34,379 nt of DNA from Thiotrichales bacterium (GCA_947478175.1 CANJUQ010000019.1:1-34379); one strand, 5' to 3'. Shown: positions 1 to 8,736, numbered from the stretch's first letter. The notes: a model not told the origin generated them from the sequence alone. Numbers and translations: made by a program.

Positions 1-2
1 GT

Positions 3-1652
3 AAAGAAATAGTTGTGACTATTAAAGACAGATACCAAAAAGCAACCAGCCTCCAAAAGAAAAAAATTCTTGATGAGTTAACTGCCTTAACGGGTTATCA
101 CAGAAAATATGCACTCTCTGTTCTGAATAAAAAGAATAAATCGCCAGTTAAAAATAAAGCCAAGAAAGTCAATGCTAGAAAATATAATCCAGCTGTGCAG
201 CAGGCTTTAACGACACTTTGGTACGCCGCCAATAAAATTTGCGCTAAAAGATTAGTCCCATTTATTCCTGATCTTTTAAATGCCTTGGAGCGCTTTGGTC
301 ATGTGTCTCTACCCGAAGATGTCAGAAGCCAGCTATTAAAAATAAGTCCTGCCACTGCCGATAGATTATTGAATAGCGAGAGGCATGCCAGTTCAAAAGG
401 AATAAGCACAACCTCACCAGGAAGCCTTTTGAAAAAGCAGATTAAAGTTCGAACTTTTACGGATTGGGACGATATTGTTCCAGGGTTTTTGGAGGGCGAT
501 TTAGTTGCACATTGTGGTGGACGAGTGGATGGGTCTTTTCTGAATACTCTAGTTCTGACAGACATTGCATCAACATGGACTGAATTTTTTCCTTTGTTGA
601 AGAAGGGGGAATCTGAGGTCATTGCTGCTTTAAATATTGCTAAAAAAATTCTGCCAATGTCTTTGCTTGGCCTGGATACAGATAATGGCAGTGAATTTAT
701 TAATCACGCCTTATTTAATTTTTGCACTGATGAAAAAATTACATTCACGCGCTCTCGCCCCTATAAGAGCAATGATCAAGCCCATGTAGAAGAAAAAAAT
801 GGATCTATTGTCCGTAGAATTGTTGGGTATGATCGTTATGAAGGCTTAGCAGCAGTTGACGCATTAGCCGCTCTGTATGCGCCTCTCCGACTCTATGTTA
901 ATTTTTTTCAACCCTCTCTAAAGCTAATTTCCAAAGAAAGAGATGGGGCTAAAGTCTCTAAGAAATATGACAAAGCAAAGACGCCTTATCAAAGACTGCA
1001 GAGCTCAGATTTAATAAGTACAGAGGTTAAAAATAAACTTACAGCGCAATATGAAACATTAGACCCGTTGGGCCTCCTGAGGGAAATATCAAAACAACAA
1101 GAGGAATTTTGGACGCACTCATGGAAACCACTCGATATCCCCCTAGCTACTGACTCCGTTCAAACACCCATGGACCAAGAAATTTGTGATTTATTAAAAA
1201 TTGAATCGATAAAACCTAGAGCTCAAAAATTAAGGCTTGGAAAATTCGCGTCTCCAGTGAATTCTAGTATTCTCTGTTTTGAAGCCTCAATTGATTCTGC
1301 CTCTAATTCATTGGCACCAAAGACTTTAGAGAAAGAATCCATCCCTGAAATCCATCAATATCATAAGAGCAAAAAACAAAAGCCTCCAAGAGATTGGAAA
1401 ACTCGCGAAGATTCATTTTCTACTGTTTGGAGCCAGATCAGAATTAAGTTAGAGCTGGATCCCGACAGGACTGCAAGCGACTTATTAAATGAGCTTATGC
1501 AAGAAAAACCAGAGCAATACAAAATAGGGCAATTAAGAACATTGCAGCGTCGAGTGGCTATCTGGCGAGTTCAAGATGTTAAAGACAGAGAGCAAAGTAT
1601 TCTCGCCTCTTATGAAGCAGAGAATGCATTCAGTGACTTTGCGGTAAATTAA
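3..1652 (+). CDS. DDE integrase-core transposase, 5' end cut by window edge
   Basis: Transposase of an insertion sequence with a retroviral-integrase-type (rve, DDE) catalytic core. Numbered from the GTG at 15, the likely triad is D162 (in GDLVAHCGG), D223 (in DTDNGSEF) and E259 (in DQAHVEEKNG). The 35 residues between the second D and the E are the normal spacing for this fold. A helical DNA-binding N-terminus (YQKATSLQKKKILDEL) precedes the core, and the C-terminal 150 residues are basic and of unknown role. The first start codon is GTG at 15, but the frame stays open to the window edge, so the true start may lie upstream. The length of about 545 residues and the architecture recall ISNCY-type or other integrase-like IS transposases; the family was not verified. 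Two direct repeats follow the stop codon and probably mark the right end of the element. Confidence 0.85.
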   Translation, partial: KEIVVTIKDRYQKATSLQKKKILDELTALTGYHRKYALSVLNKKNKSPVKNKAKKVNARKYNPAVQQALTTLWYAANKICAKRLVPFIPDLLNALERFGHVSLPEDVRSQLLKISPATADRLLNSERHASSKGISTTSPGSLLKKQIKVRTFTDWDDIVPGFLEGDLVAHCGGRVDGSFLNTLVLTDIASTWTEFFPLLKKGESEVIAALNIAKKILPMSLLGLDTDNGSEFINHALFNFCTDEKITFTRSRPYKSNDQAHVEEKNGSIVRRIVGYDRYEGLAAVDALAALYAPLRLYVNFFQPSLKLISKERDGAKVSKKYDKAKTPYQRLQSSDLISTEVKNKLTAQYETLDPLGLLREISKQQEEFWTHSWKPLDIPLATDSVQTPMDQEICDLLKIESIKPRAQKLRLGKFASPVNSSILCFEASIDSASNSLAPKTLEKESIPEIHQYHKSKKQKPPRDWKTREDSFSTVWSQIRIKLELDPDRTASDLLNELMQEKPEQYKIGQLRTLQRRVAIWRVQDVKDREQSILASYEAENAFSDFAVN

Positions 1653-1675
1653 TAACAATCCACCAAACCCTCATG

Positions 1676-1736
1676 GTAAGATTTTATTTGAGGCAACGGC
1701 TCTCTAATTAGTAAGATTTTTCCGTGAGGCAATACG
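1676..1736. repeat. Pair of direct repeats at the right flank of the transposase
   Basis: Copies lie at 1676-1698 and 1711-1736. Both read GTAAGATTTT, then 3-4 variable bases, then TGAGGCAA, then CG or TACG. Their starts are 35 bp apart. Tandem sites of this kind just after a transposase gene are plausible transposase-binding sites at the end of an insertion sequence. The other end of the element lies outside the window, so inverted ends and a target duplication cannot be checked. Confidence 0.6.
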
Positions 1737-1764
1737 ATGGGGAAAAGTAATTGACGCTGATCAG

Positions 1765-2316
1765 ATGCTTCAATCTTCATCTTCAGATATCCAAAATTTA
1801 CTAGAATTTCTCGATTGTATTTTCAAAGATTATCCTGAGAATGTTTCTTTTTTAAGAGAAATTGGGACTGCTTTGATAGCAGCAAGATGTTCAGATCCCG
1901 CTGACTCGTTGGAAAAAAGAATGATTAATTGGATTGCGTTATTACAATCCCCAATGGGTACTATTTTTGCAAATAAGCTTCTACTGCCAATGGTAAAAGC
2001 ACCATTGGTAGATTTATTTAGAAAAGTACTTGAACACCACAATAGCGTATTGCCTGGTACAACGATGGAAGAGAGCTCCTTAAGCAGCTTTAGAAGGATT
2101 ATTCATTTAATCCCTGCGCTATTTAGAACGCTTTTATTGGACGAGTTTTTTCCAACATCCCCAGTCAGTGCTGCAAGTGATGAACCCCAAATGATTCAAA
2201 CAGAAGCCATGCCAGCTACTGATGCTCCTCATGGCGGAGCTGGAGGCGGCACAACGCCTTTTTCTCAGGCTGCCGCAGGAACTTCAACCAAATTAGTGTG
2301 CCGGTTAGAGGTCTAG
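1765..2316 (+). CDS. Hypothetical protein with Gly-rich tail, possibly 5'-truncated
   Basis: Not recognised as a known family. The 183 residues are mostly helical (for example NLLEFLDCIFKDYPENVSFL), followed by a low-complexity linker and the tail PHGGAGGGTTPFSQAAAG. The next gene ends in a closely similar tail, PHAGAGSGTQTTPFAA, so the two proteins probably belong to one family. There is no signal peptide or membrane segment. No Shine-Dalgarno precedes the ATG at 1765. The frame is open back to a stop at 1705-1707, inside the transposon-end repeats, so the insertion may have removed the natural N-terminus. It may be a remnant gene or a small effector-like protein; function unknown. Confidence 0.5.
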   Translation: MLQSSSSDIQNLLEFLDCIFKDYPENVSFLREIGTALIAARCSDPADSLEKRMINWIALLQSPMGTIFANKLLLPMVKAPLVDLFRKVLEHHNSVLPGTTMEESSLSSFRRIIHLIPALFRTLLLDEFFPTSPVSAASDEPQMIQTEAMPATDAPHGGAGGGTTPFSQAAAGTSTKLVCRLEV

Positions 2317-2329
2317 CGCTACTCACTTG

Positions 2330-3259
2330 ATGTCTTATTTCCAAGCAGGGTCTATTGAAGAGTATTTAGGATCCGCCAATCTGCGTGAAATTATCTTGAT
2401 AGGTCGATTGAATTTATCTGAACTCACCCCAGAGGCTATTAGCCAGAGTATGGCTAAACGACTGACTAACTGCATCACTTCTGCAGAGCTAATAGGAATG
2501 ACAAAACAAGATTTTGATTATCTGGTTCTCTTTATTGACCAGAATCCAAGATTTCTATCTTTAATTACAAATATTTTTATAGAGCTACTCAATAGCTCAA
2601 AGTCCCTCATGGACTCAAACACTTTGAACGCTTTAACAGGACAGGTACTTGACGCACTCAACGCTCTTGCAACCGATCCTGTAAAAAAAATCGAAATGGT
2701 CAGGATTGATGGTATTTTTACAACCTTGCTAACTATCACAGGTGCACCAGAAAGCACTAAATTCATGAAAGAACGGACACTCTCCGCCCTCAGTAATCTC
2801 GCACTCGAAATCAAAGACTTCTCCGTGAAGAAGACCCCCATTCCGTCAATAAATCCAGCTCTTTTGCAGAAGACTTTGCAGAAGACAGTAGATCCAGTTC
2901 TTCTGCATACAATTTTATTGACGATCGCGAATGCCCCAGAAAGTACAAGTCTCATGAAAGAAAATGCACTCTGCGTTCTCTACGATTTTGCATGCTGTCC
3001 TGCAGACTCAACCACCGTGGCGCAAGTTCCAAATATTTTTACAATCTTGCCCAAGATCGTTAATGATCCAGAAAGTACAAAGCGCATGAAGAACTATGCA
3101 ACCAGCATTCTCAAGGATCTTGCACCCCATCGGAAGGACGACGATGCGGCAGCCCCTCATGCTGGAGCGGGCAGTGGTACTCAAACGACGCCTTTTGCTG
3201 CTCATTCAGCCGTTGCCTCAGCCGAGGCAACGGCCGCAGAATTTCAAAAATATGATTGA
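2330..3259 (+). CDS. ARM/HEAT-like alpha-solenoid protein with Gly-rich tail
   Basis: A protein of about 309 residues with at least three helical repeats. Counting from the TTG codon just before the ATG, they lie at about 130-159 (IFTTLLTITGAPESTKFMKE), 194-223 (LHTILLTIANAPESTSLMKE) and 237-266 (IFTILPKIVNDPESTKRMKN). Each repeat carries a PEST turn and ends in a short helix such as LSNLA or LKDLA, a layout typical of armadillo/HEAT solenoids that bind proteins. The C-terminus has a Gly-rich segment followed by an Ala-rich end, matching the tail of the preceding protein. There is no signal peptide. The ATG at 2330 is chosen over a TTG at 2327; neither has a clear Shine-Dalgarno. A role as a secreted effector or scaffold in a host-associated bacterium is speculation from fold and context only. 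Confidence 0.6.
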   Translation: MSYFQAGSIEEYLGSANLREIILIGRLNLSELTPEAISQSMAKRLTNCITSAELIGMTKQDFDYLVLFIDQNPRFLSLITNIFIELLNSSKSLMDSNTLNALTGQVLDALNALATDPVKKIEMVRIDGIFTTLLTITGAPESTKFMKERTLSALSNLALEIKDFSVKKTPIPSINPALLQKTLQKTVDPVLLHTILLTIANAPESTSLMKENALCVLYDFACCPADSTTVAQVPNIFTILPKIVNDPESTKRMKNYATSILKDLAPHRKDDDAAAPHAGAGSGTQTTPFAAHSAVASAEATAAEFQKYD

Positions 3260-3363
3260 GCATATAATTTTTTAAATCAAAATGAATTTTTTGGTGCCGA
3301 TCATGAGCGCATTTAAATCTGAATCCCAGTTGAGCTAGCCTATTTTTCGAAGTCGCTACAGGG

Positions 3364-3402
3364 TTGGTGTTATCAACCTCTCTTTGCTAGTATGCCGCCT
3401 CC
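3364..3402 (+). promoter_or_regulatory. Putative promoter of the pcm-like/tolC operon
   Basis: TTGGTG (3364-3369), 18 bp, then TAGTAT (3388-3393), followed at once by GCCGCCTCC. The -10 and its GC-rich discriminator match a pattern seen at many other promoters in this window. The -35 is weak. Confidence 0.4.
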
Positions 3403-3432
3403 AAAATTTTAGACTCCCCTAAGTGCGTATTT

Positions 3433-4086
3433 ATGAGCGTTGATGCGGCCCGCGCCAATATGGTCCAACACCAAGTTCGACCCCAGCAAGTCACCCAATC
3501 TAAAGTTCTTGAAGCGCTTTCTCGACTTCCTCGTGAAGACTTTGTCCCCACTGAATATCAATCTTTAGCTTTTGCTGAAACTTTTATTCCTTTAGATCAT
3601 GGGCAATCTATGTTACCCCCTTCTCTTGAGGGGCAAATGCTTCAAGCTCTCCAGATTCTCCCATCTGATAAAATTTTAGAAATAGGCACAGGATCTGGGT
3701 ACTTCACAGCGCTACTAGCCAAGCTAGGTCAACATGTTTACACCGTGGACTGCTATCAAGATTTTATTGAAGATGCGACAGAAAAACTTCGTCAGCATCA
3801 TATTTACAATGTCACACTCATGCATGGACAAGCTGAAAACGGCTGGCCGAACTACGCCCCTTACCATGCGATGGTCTTAACAGGTTCAGTTCCATTTATT
3901 CCTGAAAATTTTAAACAACAACTTTCAATAGGTGGGCGCTTGGTTGCCGTCGTTGGATCAGGCGTTGTCATGCACTTAGTGCAAATAACTCGCACAGGCC
4001 CCCAATCTTGGGAAACTATCAAACTTCTTGAAACTCAGATCCCCAGACTAATAGATATTAAAGAACCCCCTGCCTTCCAGTTTTAA
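3433..4086 (+). CDS. pcm: Protein-L-isoaspartate O-methyltransferase-like protein
   Basis: SAM-dependent methyltransferase of the L-isoaspartyl/D-aspartyl repair family, 217 residues (the usual size is about 210). SAM motif I is LEIGTGSGYFTALLA at about 82-96. The family's conserved loop appears as FIPLDHGQSM at 51-60, which diverges from the usual IGHGQT-type sequence, and motif II is YTVDCYQDF. The family methylates isoaspartate in aged proteins in the cytoplasm. Divergent members found beside tolC in related bacteria may have another substrate, so the exact reaction is uncertain. The ATG at 3433 lies about 30 bp after the putative -10/discriminator. tolC begins 45 bp downstream and is probably co-transcribed. 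Confidence 0.85.
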   Translation: MSVDAARANMVQHQVRPQQVTQSKVLEALSRLPREDFVPTEYQSLAFAETFIPLDHGQSMLPPSLEGQMLQALQILPSDKILEIGTGSGYFTALLAKLGQHVYTVDCYQDFIEDATEKLRQHHIYNVTLMHGQAENGWPNYAPYHAMVLTGSVPFIPENFKQQLSIGGRLVAVVGSGVVMHLVQITRTGPQSWETIKLLETQIPRLIDIKEPPAFQF

Positions 4087-4115
4087 TGGCCCTGTTTTGA
4101 GCCACCCTGTCTTCC

Positions 4116-4122
4116 AAAGGAG
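4116..4122 (+). promoter_or_regulatory. Strong ribosome binding site of tolC
   Basis: AAAGGAG lies 9 nt before the ATG at 4132. It is one of the clearest Shine-Dalgarno sequences in the window and fixes the tolC start. Confidence 0.75.
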
Positions 4123-4131
4123 AACCCCAGT

Positions 4132-5502
4132 ATGAGCGCCAAAAAAATCACAAAAAATCACTTAACCCTGTTATCACTTTCAGTGTTTTTATTGGCCTGG
4201 AATATTCCCGCCTCAGCCGAAGACTTAACGGCTGTCTATCAACAAGCCGCTCAAAATAACGCCACTTACCAAGCGGCTCGAATGACTTATGAAGCCGCCA
4301 AAGAAAATATCCCTATTACTTTTAGCGCGTTATTACCCACTGTGACTGTTGGCTCTCCAACGACTGCTTTCGCTCGAAATTTTAATACGCATCAAACCAT
4401 TACTTCTTTTGGCCTAACGGCAACCCAACCCGTCTTTAATTACAGCGATTGGAAAACTTACACTCAAGCCCAGTTCCAATTAAAACAAGATGCGCTGACT
4501 TACTCCCAAGCCTTACAGACTCTGACTAACACTGTCGCAACGGATTATTTCCAAGTTCTAGAAGACCAAGAACAATTAAGATTTTCCGTCGCGAATGTTC
4601 GATCTAACCAAGAAAACTTAGATCAAGCTGAACAGCAATATAAAGTCGGATTAAAAGCTATCACTGATGTCCAAAGTGCCAAAGCGACTTATGAATCTGC
4701 TGTTGCGACTCAAATCAATGATGAAAACCAAGTGCAAGATGCACTGCAAACACTTTCTGCTTTAACAGGCCAACCTGAAAAACAACTGAGCCTGCTTAAA
4801 TCAGATTTCCCAAAAATCAAACCTTCACCGGCAGATCCAAGTGTTTGGGTGCGTACGGCTATGAAACATAATTTGAATGTTTTATTAGCCCAAGAACAAG
4901 TTGAAATAGATAAAGCTGGCGTTCAAGTTCAAGAAGCTGCTTTCTATCCAACAGCAAATGTCCAAGGGACTTATGCCTACGTCAACACTACAGGAGCCAG
5001 CAGCGCGAATACAACGACCGCTTCTGTCAATGCCAGCTGGACGGTTTTCAGTGGTTTCTCAACGGTTCATAGCGTCAAACAATCAGAATTCACACAATCT
5101 TCTGACCAAGATACTTACTTACAACAACAGAGAGACACGGCTAGCCAAACTCAATCAGATTATCTAACTGTCCTGTCAGACATTGCTCAAATCGAAGCTT
5201 ACAAACAAGCTGTCATTTCAGGTGAGGCCTCTGTTAAAGCCGCTAAAGCGCAATACCAAGTCGGAACAACGACCATCTATGATCTACTCCAAGAACAAAC
5301 CAATTTGTTCCAAGCAGAACAGCAATATGCAACCTCGCTTTATCAATATATAAACGACAGCTTAAAACTTAAAACAGACGCTGGGCTTTTGTCTTCTCAA
5401 GACATCATGGCGATTAATAATTGGTTAGAAATTCCTACCGTACCTGCTGCAGGCTCCAGTTCTACTCCATCCACACCCGCTTCTTCTGATGGTCAATATT
5501 AA
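4132..5502 (+). CDS. tolC: TolC family outer membrane efflux protein
   Basis: Outer membrane channel of type I secretion and RND/MFS efflux systems. It forms a trimeric beta-barrel with a long periplasmic helical tunnel. The protein has 456 residues with a Sec signal peptide (MSAKKITKNHLTLLSLSVFL...) cleaved after about residue 29 (PASA/E). Two outer-membrane-efflux repeats follow, with the coiled-coil Gln/Ala-rich helices typical of the family, for example QAEQQYKVGLKAITDV and KAAKAQYQVGTTTIYDLLQ, which are equivalent positions in the two halves. The C-terminus is Ser/Pro-rich. It follows the pcm-like gene and runs directly into xseB. No inner-membrane or adaptor efflux subunit is encoded nearby, so it probably serves several systems encoded elsewhere. 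Confidence 0.93.
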   Translation: MSAKKITKNHLTLLSLSVFLLAWNIPASAEDLTAVYQQAAQNNATYQAARMTYEAAKENIPITFSALLPTVTVGSPTTAFARNFNTHQTITSFGLTATQPVFNYSDWKTYTQAQFQLKQDALTYSQALQTLTNTVATDYFQVLEDQEQLRFSVANVRSNQENLDQAEQQYKVGLKAITDVQSAKATYESAVATQINDENQVQDALQTLSALTGQPEKQLSLLKSDFPKIKPSPADPSVWVRTAMKHNLNVLLAQEQVEIDKAGVQVQEAAFYPTANVQGTYAYVNTTGASSANTTTASVNASWTVFSGFSTVHSVKQSEFTQSSDQDTYLQQQRDTASQTQSDYLTVLSDIAQIEAYKQAVISGEASVKAAKAQYQVGTTTIYDLLQEQTNLFQAEQQYATSLYQYINDSLKLKTDAGLLSSQDIMAINNWLEIPTVPAAGSSSTPSTPASSDGQY

Positions 5503-5503
5503 T

Positions 5504-5728
5504 ATGACCAAGAAATCTACCTCACTAGATTTTGAGGGCTCTCTGAAAGCCCTCGAAGAAATTGTCCATTCTATGGAAAACCAAAAACTCAGCCTGGAAG
5601 ATTCTTTAAAATATTTTGAACAAGGCATCGCTCTCTCTGAAAATTGCGCTAAAGCATTGCAAGAAGCCGAATTAAAAATCAAAACCATTTCGCAAAAAAA
5701 TAATTCTTCTTATGCTGACTCTATCTAA
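5504..5728 (+). CDS. xseB: Exodeoxyribonuclease VII small subunit
   Basis: Small subunit of exonuclease VII, which with XseA degrades single-stranded DNA to oligonucleotides. At 74-79 residues it has the normal family length. The signature is SLDFEGSLKALEEIVHSMENQ...LSLEDSLKYFEQGIALSENCAKALQEAE, a two-helix coiled coil. The ATG at 5504, 1 nt after the tolC stop, is preferred because the protein then begins MTKKSTSLDFEG. The ATG at 5489, overlapping tolC, would add five residues; neither has a clear Shine-Dalgarno. Its 3' end overlaps ispA by 17 bp, the common xseB-ispA arrangement. xseA is not in the window. Confidence 0.9.
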   Translation: MTKKSTSLDFEGSLKALEEIVHSMENQKLSLEDSLKYFEQGIALSENCAKALQEAELKIKTISQKNNSSYADSI

Positions 5729-6602
5729 CAATTTCTCTACTGAATCTTTAAATCGCCTACAAGATTATTTACAAAAAATACTTCCAGAGCCTAATACCCC
5801 CATTAGCCCCTTAATTACAGCCATGCGTTACAGTTTGCTCAATGGCGGAAAACGCCTTCGAGCTCTTTTAGTCTATGCCGCTGGCGAGGCGCTTGGCGCA
5901 GATATTTCTCTATGCGATACAGCCGCTGCTGCCGTTGAAATCATTCATGCTTTTTCACTCATTCATGATGACCTACCTGCCATGGACGACGATATTTTGA
6001 GACGGGGTTTACCCACTTGCCATATCGCTTTCGACGAAGCGACGGCCATCTTAGCCGGTGATGCTTTACATACAGAAGCCTTTGATTTGTTATCCCACCA
6101 AATCCCTAATCCCATCACCGCCATCGCGATGATCAAAATACTCAGCCGTGCCATTGGAAAATCAGGCATGGTCCAAGGCCAGACGATTGATATTTTGAGC
6201 GAAAATAAAATTCTTTCTCTCGAAGTCTTAAAACAAATGCATTATTTAAAAACCGGCTGCCTCATCGAAGCCTCTGTCCAATTGGGCTATCTCACCGCTG
6301 AGAATTCCCAGCCAAAAATCCAAACAGCGCTAAAAAATTATGGCCAAGCCATTGGCCTAGCTTTTCAAATTAAAGATGATTTATTAGACGCGACGTCTAA
6401 TTCTGAAAAATTAGGAAAAACAGCTGGGATAGATATCCGAAATCACAAATCTAATTTTGTAAATTTACTCGGCCTTTCAGAAGCTGAAAAAATTATGAAA
6501 GTCTTAATTCAAGAAGCCCATATAGCTCTAAAACCTTATCCAAAACTCGCTCAAAGCCAGCTGAGCTCTTTGGCAGACTATATGATTGGGCGGGAGTTTT
6601 GA
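5712..6602 (+). CDS. ispA: Farnesyl diphosphate synthase (geranyltranstransferase)
   Basis: Prenyltransferase that condenses IPP with DMAPP and then GPP to give farnesyl diphosphate for undecaprenyl phosphate and quinone side chains; cytoplasmic. The 296 residues carry the first Asp-rich motif DDLPAMD at 86-92 and the second, DDLLD, at 222-226. The substrate-binding sequence GGKRLRALL lies at about 45-53. The start overlaps the xseB end, suggesting translational coupling. In many gammaproteobacteria dxs follows ispA, but here the next gene is convergent and unrelated, so the cluster is broken. ispA ends 8 bp from the convergent LUD-domain gene. Confidence 0.95.
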   Translation: MLTLSNNFSTESLNRLQDYLQKILPEPNTPISPLITAMRYSLLNGGKRLRALLVYAAGEALGADISLCDTAAAAVEIIHAFSLIHDDLPAMDDDILRRGLPTCHIAFDEATAILAGDALHTEAFDLLSHQIPNPITAIAMIKILSRAIGKSGMVQGQTIDILSENKILSLEVLKQMHYLKTGCLIEASVQLGYLTAENSQPKIQTALKNYGQAIGLAFQIKDDLLDATSNSEKLGKTAGIDIRNHKSNFVNLLGLSEAEKIMKVLIQEAHIALKPYPKLAQSQLSSLADYMIGREF

Positions 6603-6610
6603 TGTTCATA

Positions 6611-7231
6611 TTAAAACCCTAAAACTTCTTTGACCAAGATCACGGTAATACGACTTTTTTTAACTTCTTGATGCAAAATAAAAACTTTATTAATCGCACT
6701 CGCTGGAACGCCATAAGCTTTATGAGCACGATCACTTTCTAGAACCAAACAATGCTCATACAGCCGTTTAAATCCTTCGTCTAAATTTTTGACTATTTTT
6801 TGTGCGCCAATCACAAAGATCAAATGATCCGATCCAAAACTATAAGCGGCCAGCTGACTACCTGACTGAGAAGCAACCATGAGACTTCCTTCTTCAGTCA
6901 CAGCATGAACACTGCCGACGGTCCAATCAGGCGTATCTCTTAAACTATGAATTTCTTTGGCTTGCTTCACTTGATCCAAGGTATAAGAAATTTTTCTGGC
7001 TGATTTATAAACGCCAGATTCTTGAATTTCTTTTGAGACCCCAATGGTATCCAAAGTCATCGATGTCATGTCCATGACTTCAGCGCCCTTGGGTAACAAC
7101 CCCAATACTAGAGACTTAGCTTCAGCGCCATTCTTGGCAATCTTCACAGACATGCCATGAGATTCCAGCGCTTGGGTGGTTCTAGCAATAATTTCGTCAG
7201 ATGGAATTTGTGAATATTTTGAAAGTGTCAT
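6611..7231 (-). CDS. LUD-domain protein (LutC/YkgG-like)
   Basis: A member of the LUD (formerly DUF162) family of about 206 residues. Relatives LutB/LutC take part in lactate utilisation, but stand-alone members of this type have no established function. Visible features are the MTSMTLDTIGV and VGSVHAVTEEGSLMVAS segments, which match the family's nucleotide/sugar-binding-like fold, and GSDHLIFVIGAQKIV. An upstream in-frame ATG at 7258 exists, but the start at 7231 is chosen because AGGAG lies 7 nt before it. The other LutA/LutB subunits and their iron-sulfur motifs are absent nearby, so a complete lactate-oxidation operon is unlikely here. Confidence 0.8.
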   Translation of the reverse strand: MTLSKYSQIPSDEIIARTTQALESHGMSVKIAKNGAEAKSLVLGLLPKGAEVMDMTSMTLDTIGVSKEIQESGVYKSARKISYTLDQVKQAKEIHSLRDTPDWTVGSVHAVTEEGSLMVASQSGSQLAAYSFGSDHLIFVIGAQKIVKNLDEGFKRLYEHCLVLESDRAHKAYGVPASAINKVFILHQEVKKSRITVILVKEVLGF

Positions 7232-7238
7232 GAGGGGG

Positions 7239-7243
7239 CTCCT
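7239..7243 (-). promoter_or_regulatory. Ribosome binding site deciding the LUD-gene start
   Basis: AGGAG (minus strand) lies 7 nt upstream of the ATG at 7231. It favours this start over the in-frame ATG at 7258, which has no such site. Confidence 0.75.
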
Positions 7244-7265
7244 GAATTTTTGAGTCATTTTTAAA

Positions 7266-7279
7266 GAGGGCCGAGTTTA
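7266..7279 (-). promoter_or_regulatory. Putative -10 and discriminator of the LUD gene
   Basis: On the minus strand TAAACT (7279-7274) is followed by CGGCCCTC, the GC-rich discriminator pattern shared with other promoters here. It lies between rho and the LUD gene, suggesting the latter is transcribed on its own. No clear -35. Confidence 0.35.
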
Positions 7280-7328
7280 GTGAAAAATAAATAAAATACT
7301 GTAGGCCTTCTTTCAGCCATTAAGACTC

Positions 7329-8588
7329 CTAAGATCTCTTCATAGAATTAAAGAAATCATCATTTGTTTTTGTATCTTTCAAACGCTCGATTAAAAATTC
7401 CATCGCTGCAATATCGTCCATCGGATGCATGATTTTTCTCAAGATCCAGAGTCTTTGCAGTTCTTCTTGTGTGGTCAATAATTCTTCGCGACGCGTTCCT
7501 GATTTATTAAAATTAATCGCTGGGTAGACGCGTTTTTCGGCAATTTTTCTATCCAAATGTAATTCCATATTCCCAGTCCCTTTGAATTCTTCAAAGATCA
7601 CCTCGTCCATCTTAGAGCCAGTGTCTATTAAAGCCGTCGCAATAATGGTCAAGCTTCCACCCTCTTGAGTATTTCTCGCCGCACCGAAAAATCTTTTAGG
7701 TCTTTGCAAAGCATTGGCTTCAACACCGCCTGATAAAATTTTTCCAGAAGCTGGCGTGACCGTGTTATAGGCCCGCGCTAACCGCGTAATGGAATCCAAT
7801 AAAATAACAACATCATGTTTATGCTCAACTAGTCTTTTGGCTTTCTCAATGACCATTTCGGCCAATTGAACATGGCGACTAGCAGGTTCATCAAATGTAC
7901 TCGCAACGACTTCGCCTCGGACAGTCCGAGCCATCTCTGTGACTTCTTCGGGACGTTCGTCGATTAATAAAACAATCAAATGACACTCGGGATAATTGGT
8001 CGAAATCGAATGTGCAATATTTTGCATCATGAGTGTTTTACCGGCTTTAGGCTGGGACACAATCATTGCTCGCTGGCCTTTTCCAACCGGAGAAACCATG
8101 TCAATAATTCTGGAAGTAATATCTTCCGTTGATCCATTGCCACGCTCCATTCGAAGTCTTTCATTAGGAAATAACGGGGTTAAATCTTCAAATAAGATTT
8201 TATGGCTAGTGGATTCGGGTGAATCAAAATTAATCGAATCAATTTTGGCCAGCGCAAAATAACGTTCGTTATCTTTGGGTGGACGAATTTTTCCTGTTAG
8301 AAAATCACCTGTTCTTAAATGAAACCGACGAATAATATTGGGAGAAACATAGACATCATCAGGATTGGCAATATAGCTACAGTCCGAGGATCTCAAAAAG
8401 CCAAAGCCATCTGACAATACTTCAACCACTCCTTCACCCAAAATATCTTCGCCTTTTTTGGCATGGGCTTTCAGAATAAGTGAAATAATTTCTTGTTTAC
8501 GCGCCCGTGAAGCGTTTTCTAAACCCAAGGACTGCGCCATGGACATGAGCTCCGAAACGGATTTTTTCTTAAGTTCGTTAAGATTCAT
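7329..8588 (-). CDS. rho: Transcription termination factor Rho
   Basis: Hexameric RNA-dependent ATPase and helicase that terminates transcription. The protein has 419 residues from the ATG at 8588, the same length as E. coli Rho; a TTG just before it would add one residue. The N-terminal domain ([20 protein letters not shown]...) and the cold-shock-like RNA-binding fold ([22 protein letters not shown], about 61-82) precede the RecA-like motor. Walker A is [10 protein letters not shown] at about 179-188 and Walker B lies in [16 protein letters not shown]. The R-loop and Q-loop region ([21 protein letters not shown]) is intact. It is followed on the same strand by the LUD gene, which seems to have its own promoter. 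Confidence 0.97.
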   Translation of the reverse strand: MNLNELKKKSVSELMSMAQSLGLENASRARKQEIISLILKAHAKKGEDILGEGVVEVLSDGFGFLRSSDCSYIANPDDVYVSPNIIRRFHLRTGDFLTGKIRPPKDNERYFALAKIDSINFDSPESTSHKILFEDLTPLFPNERLRMERGNGSTEDITSRIIDMVSPVGKGQRAMIVSQPKAGKTLMMQNIAHSISTNYPECHLIVLLIDERPEEVTEMARTVRGEVVASTFDEPASRHVQLAEMVIEKAKRLVEHKHDVVILLDSITRLARAYNTVTPASGKILSGGVEANALQRPKRFFGAARNTQEGGSLTIIATALIDTGSKMDEVIFEEFKGTGNMELHLDRKIAEKRVYPAINFNKSGTRREELLTTQEELQRLWILRKIMHPMDDIAAMEFLIERLKDTKTNDDFFNSMKRS

Positions 8589-8700
8589 CAAGGGAAAACC
8601 TATTTAGTTAGTTTGAATTAATTGGTTTGAATTTGAAAAAATTCTGAATTGAAAAATAAAAATAATTATGAAGTTTTTGAACGCAGACTGACTAGCTGCG

Positions 8701-8736
8701 GGGCGGGATGGTATAGGCATGCCAGTTTAATTGCAA
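8701..8736 (-). promoter_or_regulatory. Putative rho promoter
   Basis: On the minus strand TTGCAA (8736-8731), 15 bp, then TATACC (8715-8710), followed by ATCCCGCCCC. The spacer is short but the -10 and the GC-rich discriminator fit the pattern. It leaves a leader of about 110 nt before the rho ATG, consistent with the long leaders known for autoregulated rho genes. No leader peptide was assigned. Confidence 0.4.

Noticed and set aside
2518..2955. Minus-strand ORF of 145 codons over the solenoid gene
   Set aside because: Its frame mirrors the repeated plus-strand coding sequence; the product has no recognisable features.
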